Notes: generated by a model from the letters alone, not told the origin. A stretch of 48,385 nucleotides of DNA from Deltaproteobacteria bacterium (GCA_016874735.1 VGTI01000032.1:1-48385), one strand, 5' to 3'. Counted from the first letter of the stretch, positions 7,249-16,550 are shown. Numbers and translations are program-made.

Positions 7249-8545
7249 GGGGCTTCCGGTTATCAAGTGGCGAGCAAGTCAGGTTGCAAGTCTAATCCAC
7301 CAAGATGGAAGTAGACCGCCATCTTAAAATTCTCGGTGTTGCGAAAGCCACATGCCATCTTTTTTACTTTCTGGATTCTAGCATTGTTGCTTTCCGCATT
7401 GCCGCTGTTCGCCTTTAGCCTGATCGCGTTAATGATCATCCAAAGTTGTTTTTTCAAGCTTTTTGCCAGCGTCTTCATTGGCTCAAGTCGGCTTTTCGCC
7501 ATACGCGACAGCAACTGCTTCCATTCTCGTTCAGCTACACCTATGTACACATAATCCCACAGGCCATGCGCGATCTCTTTTAACGCCCAAGCTCTAGATG
7601 TTTTTAGCGCGCTGTTTGCCACCTCCATGAAGCTTCTTCGGCTGCGATTATCGATTGCGGCGCTTGTTCTTAGCCAATCGTATTTTGTGCCCTTTAGAGT
7701 TTCGTCACCCTCTGCCATTAGCTTGCGATGCTCTTTCTTTCGAACATCGTTAACGGCCTTTCCGAAATATCCAGCAACATGAAATCGGTCGAGACAAATC
7801 TTCGACTCGGCATCTGGGACATATTCTAGGGTACTTGAACGATAGGCATTCCACAGATCCATGCTGACGCTTCGGACGCCTGCACGAGCCTCATCAGATA
7901 GGGTATTCCAGAATGCATCAATGGACTCCTTGTCACGACCTGCCTCTACGTGGAGTACACAACCCCCTTCGCTGACAACAGTCAAATAGTTGTGCCCCTT
8001 CTTTTCGCTAGTCTCGTCGATTGATATATCAATTGGCGTGACAGGGCCTCGGCGATTTAACCCGCGCTCAACAGCTCTGTGCTGGATTCGTAGAGCGGAA
8101 TCCCAGTCAATTCTCATGCGTTCAGATACCGCTGACACTGGAGCGGCTTCCAGCCATTTGATAACCAATGCCTCAAACAATAACGTAAAATGAGATCCCT
8201 TTTCGGCCCATGGGACACTCACCATTTTTACGCCATGCTCCGTGCATTTAATCCGCGGGACTTGACATTCAATGATTGTGTCTAGCTGGCATGTATCTAG
8301 ATGCCGCCATCTGCGAGGCTTTTTGTCGTGACGTGGGCATTCTGCCGAGCACTCTGGGCAGGGAAATGAGTAACTCTGGTCAAACTCGAGGGCCACTGTG
8401 ATTGAGTTAGACTCAATTGAGAGCTTCACGGATTCAACTGACCACGGGAATGAGATGCCTAAAATTTGAGCGTATAAATCTTTGTCGTTCATTCCCTGGA
8501 TTATACATGTTTTCGGTGATTAGCCACTCGAATTCCTGATGCCCC
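7249..8545 (-). mobile_element. ISL3-family insertion sequence, complete, 1297 bp
   Basis: The ends are imperfect terminal inverted repeats. Reading inward, the left end is GGGGCTTCCGG...TCAAGTGGC and the right end is GGGGCATCAGG...TCGAGTGGC, with 17 of the first 23 positions matching. An identical 8-bp duplication flanks the element. One transposase gene fills it, with its stop codon inside the left repeat. A TATAAT on the minus strand (8505-8500) lies just upstream of the transposase start. Exact duplication, intact repeats and an uninterrupted transposase suggest a recent, possibly still active insertion. Confidence 0.92.
7263..8492 (-). CDS. tnp: ISL3-family transposase
   Basis: This 409-aa DDE transposase has an N-terminal zinc-binding cluster (Cys45, Cys48, Cys52, then Cys76, Cys83 and His86) that fits the ISL3 family's ribbon DNA-binding domain. 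The catalytic acids are Asp159 (SIDET), Asp212 (SMDLW) and Glu367 (NAESNN). CLDRFHVAGYF matches the family's conserved 'D.FH' region. Length and motif order fit a full-length enzyme. The ATG at 8492 lies 53 bases inside the right end, preceded directly by CAGGGA and by a TATAAT 8 bases upstream. Confidence 0.93.
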   Translation of the reverse strand: MNDKDLYAQILGISFPWSVESVKLSIESNSITVALEFDQSYSFPCPECSAECPRHDKKPRRWRHLDTCQLDTIIECQVPRIKCTEHGVKMVSVPWAEKGSHFTLLFEALVIKWLEAAPVSAVSERMRIDWDSALRIQHRAVERGLNRRGPVTPIDISIDETSEKKGHNYLTVVSEGGCVLHVEAGRDKESIDAFWNTLSDEARAGVRSVSMDLWNAYRSSTLEYVPDAESKICLDRFHVAGYFGKAVNDVRKKEHRKLMAEGDETLKGTKYDWLRTSAAIDNRSRRSFMEVANSALKTSRAWALKEIAHGLWDYVYIGVAEREWKQLLSRMAKSRLEPMKTLAKSLKKQLWMIINAIRLKANSGNAESNNARIQKVKKMACGFRNTENFKMAVYFHLGGLDLQPDLLAT

Positions 8546-8553
8546 TAAAAAGA
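8546..8553. repeat. Right target-site duplication (TAAAAAGA)
   Basis: This copy is identical to 7241-7248 and directly follows the right IS end (GCCCC, 8541-8545). Coding sequence of the disrupted lipoprotein resumes at 8554. Confidence 0.9.
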
Positions 8554-9677
8554 AGATCCGCTGGTCAGATCCTATCGACACGCTTAATCGTGTCTCGCAG
8601 TTATTTGCCAACGAGTGCTACGAAGAAACCGTGGCCATAGGCTCTAAGGCTCGGGACGCTTATAGTCACAAAACTTACTCCGTCCTCAAAGAGTCGCTCG
8701 AGCTGTTTGTCGCCGAGGGTACGGTCACCGATTACGTACTAGAGAGTTACGAGCGTGGGTATTTGTCATTCTTGATCACCATGGCACTCGTCAATTTGCA
8801 GCGCACGGATCAGGTCACGGCTGAGCTCAATAGGTTTTATAATGAGGAGGTCGCGGCGACTTATAACCACGGCCAGGATCCGGTCAATGCCCTGCTGCAA
8901 GCCACCCTGTGGGACAACTTCCCGCGCGAGGGTTATTCATCGCGGCCGTTCTGGCTCTGGCTCAGTAAATCGCCACAATCGTCGTCAGAGTTGCGCTATT
9001 TTGCGGCCAATCGCGTCAAGAATATCGACCTCAAGTCAAGCACCCCCTCGTGGCACATAGCTGCCGTTGGCAACTTCCCGGAGCTCGATTGGTCGCTTAA
9101 GTTTACCGACTCCTCCAACGGCTTCCTTGCGGTGAAACCAACTACACCGTTTATCGCCACCTGCTCAGACCCTAGCTCGATCGTCGTACCAACTAATACC
9201 TGGTTTAAAAAGATCGCCATTCGACACAGCAACAGTTATCACCCGCTGGTCAACGCCAAGACCTGGATCCGCATGCCCGTCGGCATCATTTACGGCATCT
9301 CGACCGTAGTTGCCGGAGCCGGCATTGCCGTGGGTGGCTGCACCGCTGATGTGAGCATGGATGTGAAAGGAGCCCTCTGCCAGCTCAGCCTGCGCGGCGG
9401 CGTCGCCGTGATGGCTTCTAGTGGCGACGTGGTGAAGAGCACCGTTCGTCCGGATCTCAGGCATTGGGAGGCAATCCCCGAGGCTATTGTGATCACCAAC
9501 GATCAAAAGGGCATTAACAGGGACTCAGACGGCCAGTCCGCCTGCTTAAAGACAATCAAGCAACGCACGGTGACGCCTTTGTTCGCGCCTAGTTGAGATG
9601 ATGTCCTATATTTGCTGTGCTAATCGACCGCTTTTATCGCAACCACCAAATGACTAAATAAACCAAGTTTAGGGTGC

Positions 9678-9704
9678 TAATCCCCCGGCAATTTTTGCCG
9701 ATAC
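9678..9704 (+). promoter_or_regulatory. Possible sigma28-like promoter and overlapping stem-loop
   Basis: TAAT (9678-9681), 15 bases, then GCCGATAC (9697-9704) resembles the FliA pattern TAAA-N15-GCCGATAA with one mismatch in each box. A perfect 6-bp stem CGGCAA-TTT-TTGCCG (9686-9700) overlaps the -10. The predicted transcript start would fall almost on the ribosome site, so either reading is tentative. Confidence 0.25.
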
Positions 9705-9720
9705 CTCGTAGGGAGGATCC

Positions 9721-11019
9721 ATGGGGGTTAGTCACCCAAATCTCAAACGCAGCAGCGTGCCATTGCTTGGTGCCCTAGCCCTGTTGTTACTGTCTGCCGC
9801 TGCCCCGGGCTCAGTGGATCAGGCCCCAGCCCCCCTACCCTACCCGGCGGGCCTCAGTATGCCGTGGCGCCTACTCAACATCGATAGTGCCGAAGCCGCG
9901 CGTACAAGGCCTGCACTTAATGCGAGCGCCAAAGCTCTAGCAGCGAGCTGGCTCACTGCACCCGACCTCGTCACCAAGTCCTTAACGCGCACCAAGCCAA
10001 CCCATAATAATCAGCGTCGCACTGACCAAATACAAGCTGGTCAACCTAAGGCGGCAGTTGGCGTCCCATCGGTGACGGTGGAGCCTAGTTGGTGCTCGAT
10101 CATGAATCGCCATCTCTTCTTTGTCACGGTAACGGATAGCAAACTAAATACGGTGCTAGGGTCAGCTCATACAGCTATCCCGCGCGGTGACTGGGCCAAG
10201 CTCCGGACTAAAGAGCAGATGACCAATTTCCTCACGAGCAAACTAGAAGACCTCGCCACCAAAGCGATCGCCAAGGCGACGATTAAGCCCAAAGTCGCAA
10301 CGGATGCGATGCATCTAGGTTTAACTCTTGGCAAAGAAGTCACACGCATCGACGAGGGTAGTAGCTGGTGCCTCAATCAACTCCTAGAGGAGCAGTTGGC
10401 ACCAGAGCACACGGTGGTGCGCTCCCTAGGCCACGACCATTTAGGACTACTCAGGGACTTGCTCGGTCAACCCGCCGCACTTAAGCGGCCAACGCGGATG
10501 TTATTGCTCGATTGGATGCACGATGGAGAGGCTACCTTCAAACCTGAAGTGCCGGTTAAGTTCACCGTGACTGGTGCGCTCCTCGAATCTGTATACGGTA
10601 AACACGTTCATGATGACTATCAGGGTAATATTCTCGGCCGTGACGGTGCAGCTGCCACAGTGGAGCTGACGGGTCCAGGCTACGATAGCCTGGTCTCACT
10701 CGTGAAAGCTGAGGAAAAAACCCTACAACTCGCCGAGTGGCCCCAAGTCGTTAAGCGCGACCGCGCCTGGGTCTATCTCGATCGCGGCAGAGCCTGGGGC
10801 TTGAAAATGAACGACAGACTCCTAGCCGAGGTCGATGGCGAAACGGTTAAGGGACACGTCGTCCACTTCTACGGACCGGAGGCCAAGCTGAAATCGCCAC
10901 GGGGATTCCCAGTCGAAGAGGGCGCAGTCCTCTTTATCCGCCTCAACCAGAAGTTGCCACGCGTAGGCACCACCTTTAGATTCGATCCAAGAACATTCCC
11001 GACCAAGTATCCGCCGTGA
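9721..11019 (+). CDS. Secreted protein of unknown function with a FlgT-like C-terminal segment
   Basis: This 432-aa protein has an N-terminal signal peptide (hydrophobic LLGALALLLLSAAAPGS) and a strong ribosome site (AGGGAGG, 4 bases before the ATG at 9721). A mixed alpha/beta region from about residue 115 contains SWCSIMNRHLFF and SSWCLNQLLEE; the two Trp-Cys pairs could form a disulfide. The C-terminal 100 residues include DRAWVYLDRGRAWGLKMNDR and EEGAVLFIRL. These resemble the small beta-barrel 'V.LN.G...GVK.GD.' repeats of FlgT and CsgG-type proteins, but this is pattern resemblance only. The next gene begins 13 bases after the stop, so the two are probably co-transcribed. Confidence 0.7.
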   Translation: MGVSHPNLKRSSVPLLGALALLLLSAAAPGSVDQAPAPLPYPAGLSMPWRLLNIDSAEAARTRPALNASAKALAASWLTAPDLVTKSLTRTKPTHNNQRRTDQIQAGQPKAAVGVPSVTVEPSWCSIMNRHLFFVTVTDSKLNTVLGSAHTAIPRGDWAKLRTKEQMTNFLTSKLEDLATKAIAKATIKPKVATDAMHLGLTLGKEVTRIDEGSSWCLNQLLEEQLAPEHTVVRSLGHDHLGLLRDLLGQPAALKRPTRMLLLDWMHDGEATFKPEVPVKFTVTGALLESVYGKHVHDDYQGNILGRDGAAATVELTGPGYDSLVSLVKAEEKTLQLAEWPQVVKRDRAWVYLDRGRAWGLKMNDRLLAEVDGETVKGHVVHFYGPEAKLKSPRGFPVEEGAVLFIRLNQKLPRVGTTFRFDPRTFPTKYPP

Positions 11020-11032
11020 TCAGGACCAGACG

Positions 11033-11911
11033 ATGAGTGTCATAAACAAAACTTTAATAATCGTGGCACTGTTCTTACTGGTGCCGTCAGCCGTTGCATC
11101 GCTCACCGCGACGACAGCTTGGGCGGCCAGCCGCTGCCGCGCACCCACTTGGTTTAACGGCCCAGAAACCGTGACCGACGGCGACCACATGATTGTCAGA
11201 TGCACGGCAACAGCGATTGTCGATGAAATTGCTGAGATGAGAGCCACGCAAACCTGCGAAAACACGGCCATAGCCGAAGTGCTCATTAGAGCCGTTAAAA
11301 ACCGCCCCGCACGCTCAGCCACGGAGGTTGGCCCGCCTGCTGATCTTGCTCCTCCTCCTTGCATCGTTGGTCTAGTCTGTGACTCACCGCGCATGCGCAG
11401 CTGCAAATCTGAGGACGAGGTCACCATTTGGCGTCGCTGCAGCTACAATATGGTCGCAGCTCATGAGGGCAGTAAGAAAGAGTGCGGCGTCCCTCCCACT
11501 GCGGTGAATGAGGCAACTACTGTAGCCGAGGAGCCACCAGCATCATCCACTCCCCCAACATCACTAGCACCCGCTGCCACCCCAAGTAGCGAAGTCACAC
11601 CGCCGGTGGCCGCAGCGACTGAGGGCGCGCCCAGTGCAGACGTTCCCCCAAAGCCAGACGCTCCGCCCCCTCCAACATCAGACTTTGTGCTCACCGTCAC
11701 CACGAATCCCATTTGTGACGAAATCGTCATAGCAGGCGCCACCGAGCGACGGTACCAGTGTCCCTCGACTCTAATGGAAATTCCCATCACTGCCGGTGAC
11801 ACCACGATCACTGTCCTAGCTCGCGGCTACAGTGATAAACTAATTCCTGTTGAGTCGCTGAGCGCGGATCATAAACTGGACGTCACGCTGGAGGCGCTGA
11901 CGTCTCAGTAA
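11033..11911 (+). CDS. Secreted Cys-rich protein with Pro/Ala linker and PEGA-like C-terminus
   Basis: This 292-aa protein has a signal peptide (TLIIVALFLLVPSAVASL, probable cleavage after AWA). The N-terminal domain (about residues 35-155) has eight or so cysteines (SRCRAP, VRCTAT, QTCENT, PPCIVGLVCDS, RSCKSE, RRCSYN, KECGVP), suggesting periplasmic disulfides. A Pro/Ala/Thr-rich linker spans about 155-222. The last 70 residues (FVLTVTTNPICDEIVIAG to LDVTLEAL) look like a PEGA-type beta domain, with a further disulfide possible between NPICDE and RYQCPS. It lies 13 bases after the preceding secreted-protein gene. The pair may act together at the cell envelope; the role is unknown. Confidence 0.7.
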   Translation: MSVINKTLIIVALFLLVPSAVASLTATTAWAASRCRAPTWFNGPETVTDGDHMIVRCTATAIVDEIAEMRATQTCENTAIAEVLIRAVKNRPARSATEVGPPADLAPPPCIVGLVCDSPRMRSCKSEDEVTIWRRCSYNMVAAHEGSKKECGVPPTAVNEATTVAEEPPASSTPPTSLAPAATPSSEVTPPVAAATEGAPSADVPPKPDAPPPPTSDFVLTVTTNPICDEIVIAGATERRYQCPSTLMEIPITAGDTTITVLARGYSDKLIPVESLSADHKLDVTLEALTSQ

Positions 11912-11923
11912 TCACACGCACTT

Positions 11924-12790
11924 TTACTTGCCTAGCGCCTTCGGAGCGCGCGCCTGCCCGACAAATCCTGCCAAAACAACAATGGTGACGACGTAAGGCA
12001 GTATCTGAATAAACTGCACGGGCACCTTGCCCAAATACTGTAGTTCAATACCCTGGAGACGCATCTGCATAGCGTCAGCTAAACCGAAAAACAAGCAAGC
12101 CACGAGCGTCGGGACTGGCTTCCATTTGCCGAGTATCAGTGCAGCAAGAGCAATGAATCCACGGCCAGAGGTCATATTGCGCGAGTACGACGACGACAGG
12201 AAGATCGAGAGACTTGCCCCGCCGAGACCAGCAAAAAAGCCGGAGGCCAAAACCGCAGCCCACCGCACTCTGGCGACATTAATGCCTGCAGCAGCGAGCG
12301 CTGCTGGGTGCTCACCGGCAAACTGCAACCACAGGCCACCACGCGTAAACCTTAGCCCCGCTGCTAGGACGACCGGGAGCACAAGCGCGATCACAATAGG
12401 CGCATAGGCAAACCGGTGCACCAAGTCGATGGCCGGTGTTGAGCCAGTAACATCATAGAGCACTTTGGCGCAGAAGGGCGGCAGACCGTAGGCCAGCATA
12501 TTGATACCTGTGCCGGCGACAATTTGATTGGCACGCAGCGGCAGCACGATCCAGCCATAAAATGCAGCGAGCAGTAATCCAGTCGCGCCACCGGCAACAA
12601 GACCAAGCCACGGTGACGACAGATCGTAGGTCACCACAGCGGCGGCAAACGCTCCAACGAGCATCATCCCTTCGAGTGCGATATTGATGACCCCGCTGCG
12701 CTCACAGATTAGGCCACCCATGGCGGCAAATATCAGCGGTGTCGCTAAGCGCGCCGAGGCGCCGCAGATGTCTAGGAGATAGCTATCCAT
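11924..12790 (-). CDS. Nucleoside-type ABC transporter permease (NupQ/YufQ family)
   Basis: This is the last gene of a four-gene BMP-family ABC transporter operon. From ATG 12790 it encodes 288 aa with about eight to ten hydrophobic helices and the typical GLICERSGVINIALEGMML segment of this branched-chain-like permease family. The start is chosen at 12790 because AAAGGAGG lies 8 bases upstream; a longer frame to 12862 exists but lacks support. It overlaps the preceding permease gene by 8 bases (ATGGATAG). Known relatives import purine nucleosides across the inner membrane; the substrate here is inferred. Confidence 0.88.
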   Translation of the reverse strand: MDSYLLDICGASARLATPLIFAAMGGLICERSGVINIALEGMMLVGAFAAAVVTYDLSSPWLGLVAGGATGLLLAAFYGWIVLPLRANQIVAGTGINMLAYGLPPFCAKVLYDVTGSTPAIDLVHRFAYAPIVIALVLPVVLAAGLRFTRGGLWLQFAGEHPAALAAAGINVARVRWAAVLASGFFAGLGGASLSIFLSSSYSRNMTSGRGFIALAALILGKWKPVPTLVACLFFGLADAMQMRLQGIELQYLGKVPVQFIQILPYVVTIVVLAGFVGQARAPKALGK

Positions 12791-13865
12791 GTGCCCTACC
12801 TCCTTTGGCAGCCGTCTGCCGACGCAGGCGCATGAGCCACGCCAGCGCTCCATCAGCCGCAACAGCCAAGACGACCATGGCTTGAATGATACCAGCCAAA
12901 TCTTTGGTCACGTGATCCGTCTCGAGATCAAGCTCCGAGGTACCCTTCTGCAGAATGCCAAACATCAGCGCACTGGCGACCAGTCCCAGCGGATGAGCCC
13001 TAGCCATCAGTGCCACAGGGATCCCGATAAATCCGTAATCGGGAGAAAATCCCAGGCGAAATCTACCGCTGTTGCCGCACACCTCAGCCACGCCGACAAG
13101 TCCAGCTAGGCCACCACCGATAGCCATTACCCATAGCTGGGTAAGGCGCGTATCGATACCAGCAAAGCGAGCCGCATCGGTGTTTAGGCCCGTAGCTTTC
13201 AGCTCAAAACCGCGCACGGTGTATTTAAGTGCCAGCCAGATGCCGAGCGCGACTAAACCGGCCAGAAGTAAAGCAGCCGTCACGGGCGCACCACCGAATA
13301 GACTGAAAGCATGCCACATATAGCCAGCACCGATCTTGGCTGACTCAGGATTTTGTGAATCCGTGCTCGGGATCAGCGCCAGCACTACCCAACTCGTCAG
13401 CCCAGCGGCAACAAAGTTGAGCATGATGGTGGTAATGACTTCGTGGCTGCCACGGTAGGCTCTCAGCCAACCCGCCATTGCGCCCCACAGAGCACCGCCG
13501 GCGAAGGCAACTAGTACAGCGAGTACGGCACTGTAGGGGGCCGGAATATTAGGTAACGAGACGCCAAGAGCCGCCACAGCCACAGCACCCATCAGCAGCT
13601 GGCCCTCGGCACCTATATTAAAGAGACCAGCTCTAAATGGAAGTGCCACGGCTAAACCGGTAAAAATGAGCGGCGTTGCATAAAAGAGTGTCATGCCAAG
13701 GTCATAAGACGTACCGACTGCACCCTGAATGATGACGACTAGTACTTGCCACGGATTTTCTCCGGCAAACGCCGTGAGCCCTACACCGAGAAGAAGACCG
13801 ACCAAGGCAGCAACGACGGGCCGCAGCGACTGGGCAACATTGCGCATACGGTTTACGCTAGTCAA
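12783..13865 (-). CDS. Nucleoside-type ABC transporter permease (NupP/YufP family)
   Basis: This inner-membrane permease of about 360 aa has roughly nine to ten hydrophobic segments. It includes TPLIFTGLAVALPFRAGLFN and NIGAEGQLLMGA, the signature region of BMP-associated permeases, and YRGSHEVITTIMLNFVA. I prefer the TTG at 13865. It overlaps the ATPase stop in TTGACTAG, exactly as the next gene overlaps this one by 8 bases, and GGGGGG lies 5 bases upstream. ATG 13847 is the alternative, without a ribosome site. The open frame extends to 13922 inside the ATPase gene. It pairs with the NupQ-like permease to form the channel. Confidence 0.88.
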   Translation of the reverse strand: MTSVNRMRNVAQSLRPVVAALVGLLLGVGLTAFAGENPWQVLVVIIQGAVGTSYDLGMTLFYATPLIFTGLAVALPFRAGLFNIGAEGQLLMGAVAVAALGVSLPNIPAPYSAVLAVLVAFAGGALWGAMAGWLRAYRGSHEVITTIMLNFVAAGLTSWVVLALIPSTDSQNPESAKIGAGYMWHAFSLFGGAPVTAALLLAGLVALGIWLALKYTVRGFELKATGLNTDAARFAGIDTRLTQLWVMAIGGGLAGLVGVAEVCGNSGRFRLGFSPDYGFIGIPVALMARAHPLGLVASALMFGILQKGTSELDLETDHVTKDLAGIIQAMVVLAVAADGALAWLMRLRRQTAAKGGRAHG

Positions 13866-15462
13866 GGACACCCCCCATGAGGCGACCCAGCTTTGCCTCG
13901 TCGACGCCGCGCTCGCATTCACCTACCAAGCGACCTTCGTACATGACAACAATACGATCAGAGAGTGCCAGAATTTCCTCAAGAGACGAGGATACGAGTA
14001 AAATGGCCATACCTGCATTACGTGCGGCTAGAATACGCTCGTGAATGAATTCAATAGCACCGACATCAACACCGCGAGTTGGTTGCGCGCAGATGAGGAG
14101 GTTCGGCTTGCGCGCAAACTCGCGCGCAAGAATGAGCTTCTGCTGATTACCACCGGAAAGGCCATGGGCCAGTGCCGATGGCGATGCCGGACGTATGTCA
14201 AATTCCTTGATTGCCTCACGCAGTCTATCCTGGACAACCTGTGAGCGAATGATGCCTGATTCGCTAAATTCGGGCTCATGAGCGAGACCCAGGAGAAAGT
14301 TTTGCGTGAGGTCTTGGTCCATCAAGAGGCCTTGGCGATGCCGATCCTCGGGCACCATACCAACCCCAAGCGCCCGCACGGCAGCAGCACGCATATGCCG
14401 GACGTCGGTGCCAAACATAGTTAGCTGACCATGGGCGTTTAATTTGCCCCGCACATCATGCCGCCGAAAATATTCATGCGGATCTGCCAGTAGCTCCAGG
14501 AGCTCTGACTGGCCGTTGCCCTCGACGCCGGCGATTCCCAAAATTTCACCACTGCGCAAGGTAAGATCGATCTGGGATAGCCGTGGTTTTTCGCCCTTGA
14601 GTCCGAGACTCAGCTGATGGCAGGAGAGCGCCACACCACCAAGCTGCGGCTCTGGCGGTTTTGCTGCCGTCAGCTGCACGGCGCGTCCCACCATTTGCTC
14701 GGCCAAAGTTTGTTCCGTCAGACCATCGGTGGTACCGGTTGCCACGATGCGTCCAGCGCGCAGCACGGCGTAATCATCGGCATGCGTCAGCACTTCGCTG
14801 AGTTTGTGCGTGATGACGATGACAGTTTTCCCCTGCTCCTTCAAATGAGCAAGGTTAGTATAAAACGATGCCGCTTCTTGTGGTGTCAGGACGGCGGTCG
14901 GCTCGTCCAAGATCAGAATCTGGGCATCGCGGTAGAGTAGTTTCAAGATCTCGAGTCGCTGCTGCACACCCACGGGCGTGGCATTAACGAGAGCATCTAA
15001 GTTGACCGCCAATTGGTGCGAGGCCATCAGTCTTGTCAGCTTGTCGATTGCCTTGCTGCGCACGATAGGGCGCAGCCACTTAGGTAACCAACTCCCCAAC
15101 GCGGCCTCAGGCTCGTCACCGAGGATGATATTGTCGAGTCCCGAGTGCGGGGCCGCCAGCATAAAGTGCTGATGGACCATGCCCAAACCAGCTTTAATCG
15201 CATCTCTGGGCGAGCTCCAGGTGTGTTCTTGACCGTTGATCAAGATTTGACCCTGATCGGGCCGGTGTAGGCCGTAGAGAAGATTCATGCATGTGGATTT
15301 ACCGGCACCGTTCTCGCCAACCAGCGCAAAGATACTGCCGCGGCGCACCGCAAAGGACACGTCGGCATTAGCCCGCAAGCTGCCGAAGCTTTTGCTGACG
15401 CCGCGCATTTCTACGGAATAAGCGCTAGCTGAGACCGATGGGGCTTGTGGGGGGGTGCTCAC
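13858..15462 (-). CDS. Nucleoside-type ABC transporter ATP-binding protein (NupO/YufO family)
   Basis: This 534-aa protein has two fused nucleotide-binding domains. The first has Walker A GENGAGKS (49-56), Walker B ILILDEPTAVL, and a degenerate signature (TPVGVQQRLEI). The second has a degenerate Walker A (GVEGNGQSEL), a good signature LSGGNQQK, and Walker B LLICAQPTRGVDVGA. This asymmetry is standard for the RbsA/NupO/YufO group. It powers import by the two downstream permeases. The GTG start overlaps the stop of the binding-protein gene in GTGA (15459-15462), showing translational coupling. Confidence 0.92.
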   Translation of the reverse strand: MSTPPQAPSVSASAYSVEMRGVSKSFGSLRANADVSFAVRRGSIFALVGENGAGKSTCMNLLYGLHRPDQGQILINGQEHTWSSPRDAIKAGLGMVHQHFMLAAPHSGLDNIILGDEPEAALGSWLPKWLRPIVRSKAIDKLTRLMASHQLAVNLDALVNATPVGVQQRLEILKLLYRDAQILILDEPTAVLTPQEAASFYTNLAHLKEQGKTVIVITHKLSEVLTHADDYAVLRAGRIVATGTTDGLTEQTLAEQMVGRAVQLTAAKPPEPQLGGVALSCHQLSLGLKGEKPRLSQIDLTLRSGEILGIAGVEGNGQSELLELLADPHEYFRRHDVRGKLNAHGQLTMFGTDVRHMRAAAVRALGVGMVPEDRHRQGLLMDQDLTQNFLLGLAHEPEFSESGIIRSQVVQDRLREAIKEFDIRPASPSALAHGLSGGNQQKLILAREFARKPNLLICAQPTRGVDVGAIEFIHERILAARNAGMAILLVSSSLEEILALSDRIVVMYEGRLVGECERGVDEAKLGRLMGGVLD

Positions 15463-16463
15463 TTTGCTTTTGCCGCCACGTAGTAGTCTGGCACCTTCAC
15501 CTTACCAGCGACGATGTCAGATTTTATTTTTGCCAGCTTAGCCAAAATCACAGGTGTCAGTAGCTTGGTGTTGTGATCGTCGAGCGCGAAGTCGACACCA
15601 CCGTCGGCCAGTCCATAGCGCACAGTGCCGTTGTGAAAGACGCCTTTTTGACCATCTTCGATCATGCGGTAAACAGCATTGTCGACGCGTTTAAGCGCAC
15701 TGCTTAAAACAAATCCAGGTTTAACCCAGTTCTGGTTAGAGTCACAACCGATCGCCAACTTGCCGCGTTCTTCCGCGGCGTCGAATACACCCATATTCGT
15801 CGCGCCGGCCGCGGCAAAGATCACGTCCACGCCCTGATCGTACTGCGAGATAGCGAGTTCTTTACCCTTAGGTGGGTTGTTCCAAGCCTCGCCGGTCACT
15901 CCGGTGAAGTTGATGGTGACCTTGTCCTTCGGCCGCTGGGATTTCACACCAGCCTCGTACCCCATATAAAAACGACGAATCAGCGGTATGTCCATCCCGC
16001 CAATGAACCCCACCTTGCCCGACTTCGTGGTGAGGGCGGCCATGGCCCCCACGAGGTAGCCAATCTCGTGCTCCTCAAACAGAACCGAGACGACGTTAGG
16101 CGCTTTGACCTCGGCGTCAACCAAGACAAAATGCCGGTCTGGAAACTGGGCCGCGATCTTTTTAACGGCCTCGGCCTGGCTGAAACCAATGGCAAAGATC
16201 AGGTCAAAGCGTTTACTGGCCAGCGAGCGCAGCATAGGCTCGGCCGAATTGTCGTCGCGGCCTTCGAGCACTTTGACTTTAACGCCCAGATTTTTCTCGG
16301 CTTCTTGCGTCCCCTTGAAGGCCGCGGCATTGAAGGACTTATCGTCCTTGCCGCCTTTATCCAGCAGCACGGCCACCCGGTAGGCGCTCGTGGCAGTCGC
16401 GACCTGGGCCACCGACAGGCTTAAGACACTTGCTAGTATCCAGACCAGGCTCTGTCGCACCAC
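15459..16463 (-). CDS. BMP family ABC transporter substrate-binding protein
   Basis: This is the first gene of the operon and encodes a periplasmic binding protein of the basic membrane protein/PnrA family. Motifs include LLDKGGKDDKSFNAAAF, FAIGFSQAEAV, VGFIGGMDIPLIRRF and DVIFAAAGATNMGVFDAA, all typical of purine-nucleoside-binding BMP proteins. I place the start at GTG 16463, which has GGGAG 7 bases upstream and gives a compact signal peptide (VVRQSLVWILASVLSLSVAQ, cleavage near VATA). The frame is open to 16538, with an ATG at 16508. There is no lipobox, so it is probably soluble in the periplasm. A TTTTCATGAAAA palindrome lies upstream. Confidence 0.9.
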   Translation of the reverse strand: MVRQSLVWILASVLSLSVAQVATATSAYRVAVLLDKGGKDDKSFNAAAFKGTQEAEKNLGVKVKVLEGRDDNSAEPMLRSLASKRFDLIFAIGFSQAEAVKKIAAQFPDRHFVLVDAEVKAPNVVSVLFEEHEIGYLVGAMAALTTKSGKVGFIGGMDIPLIRRFYMGYEAGVKSQRPKDKVTINFTGVTGEAWNNPPKGKELAISQYDQGVDVIFAAAGATNMGVFDAAEERGKLAIGCDSNQNWVKPGFVLSSALKRVDNAVYRMIEDGQKGVFHNGTVRYGLADGGVDFALDDHNTKLLTPVILAKLAKIKSDIVAGKVKVPDYYVAAKAK

Positions 16464-16550
16464 CCGCAGACTCCCGACGTTAGTCCCCGTAATAATTAGG
16501 GAAAGCATTACTTTACCGAACGTCGCGGACTCTATCACAAGATTTTTTGA

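Larger units (their letters stand above)
7119..9596 (+). pseudogene. Lipoprotein gene interrupted by ISL3-family insertion
   Basis: The 5' part (7119-7248) starts at an ATG with AGGG upstream and encodes a lipoprotein signal ending LAILSAC (lipobox), then the first 43 codons. The frame then runs into the IS and stops near 7293. The 3' part resumes after the second target duplication, at 8554, and reads to the stop at 9596. Removing 7249-8553 (the IS plus one TAAAAAGA copy) joins the halves in frame as HLKK/KIRWSDP. This gives a 390-aa lipoprotein. The body is soluble with a hydrophobic segment rich in Gly/Ala near the C-terminus (GIIYGISTVVAGAGIAVGG). I do not recognise the family. The GTG at 8631 is not a real start; the frame is open upstream of it to the insertion. 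Confidence 0.85.

Noticed and set aside
8631-9596. 321-aa gene starting at GTG 8631
   Set aside because: The frame continues upstream to the IS junction and joins in frame with the lipoprotein start at 7119; it is the 3' part of a disrupted gene.
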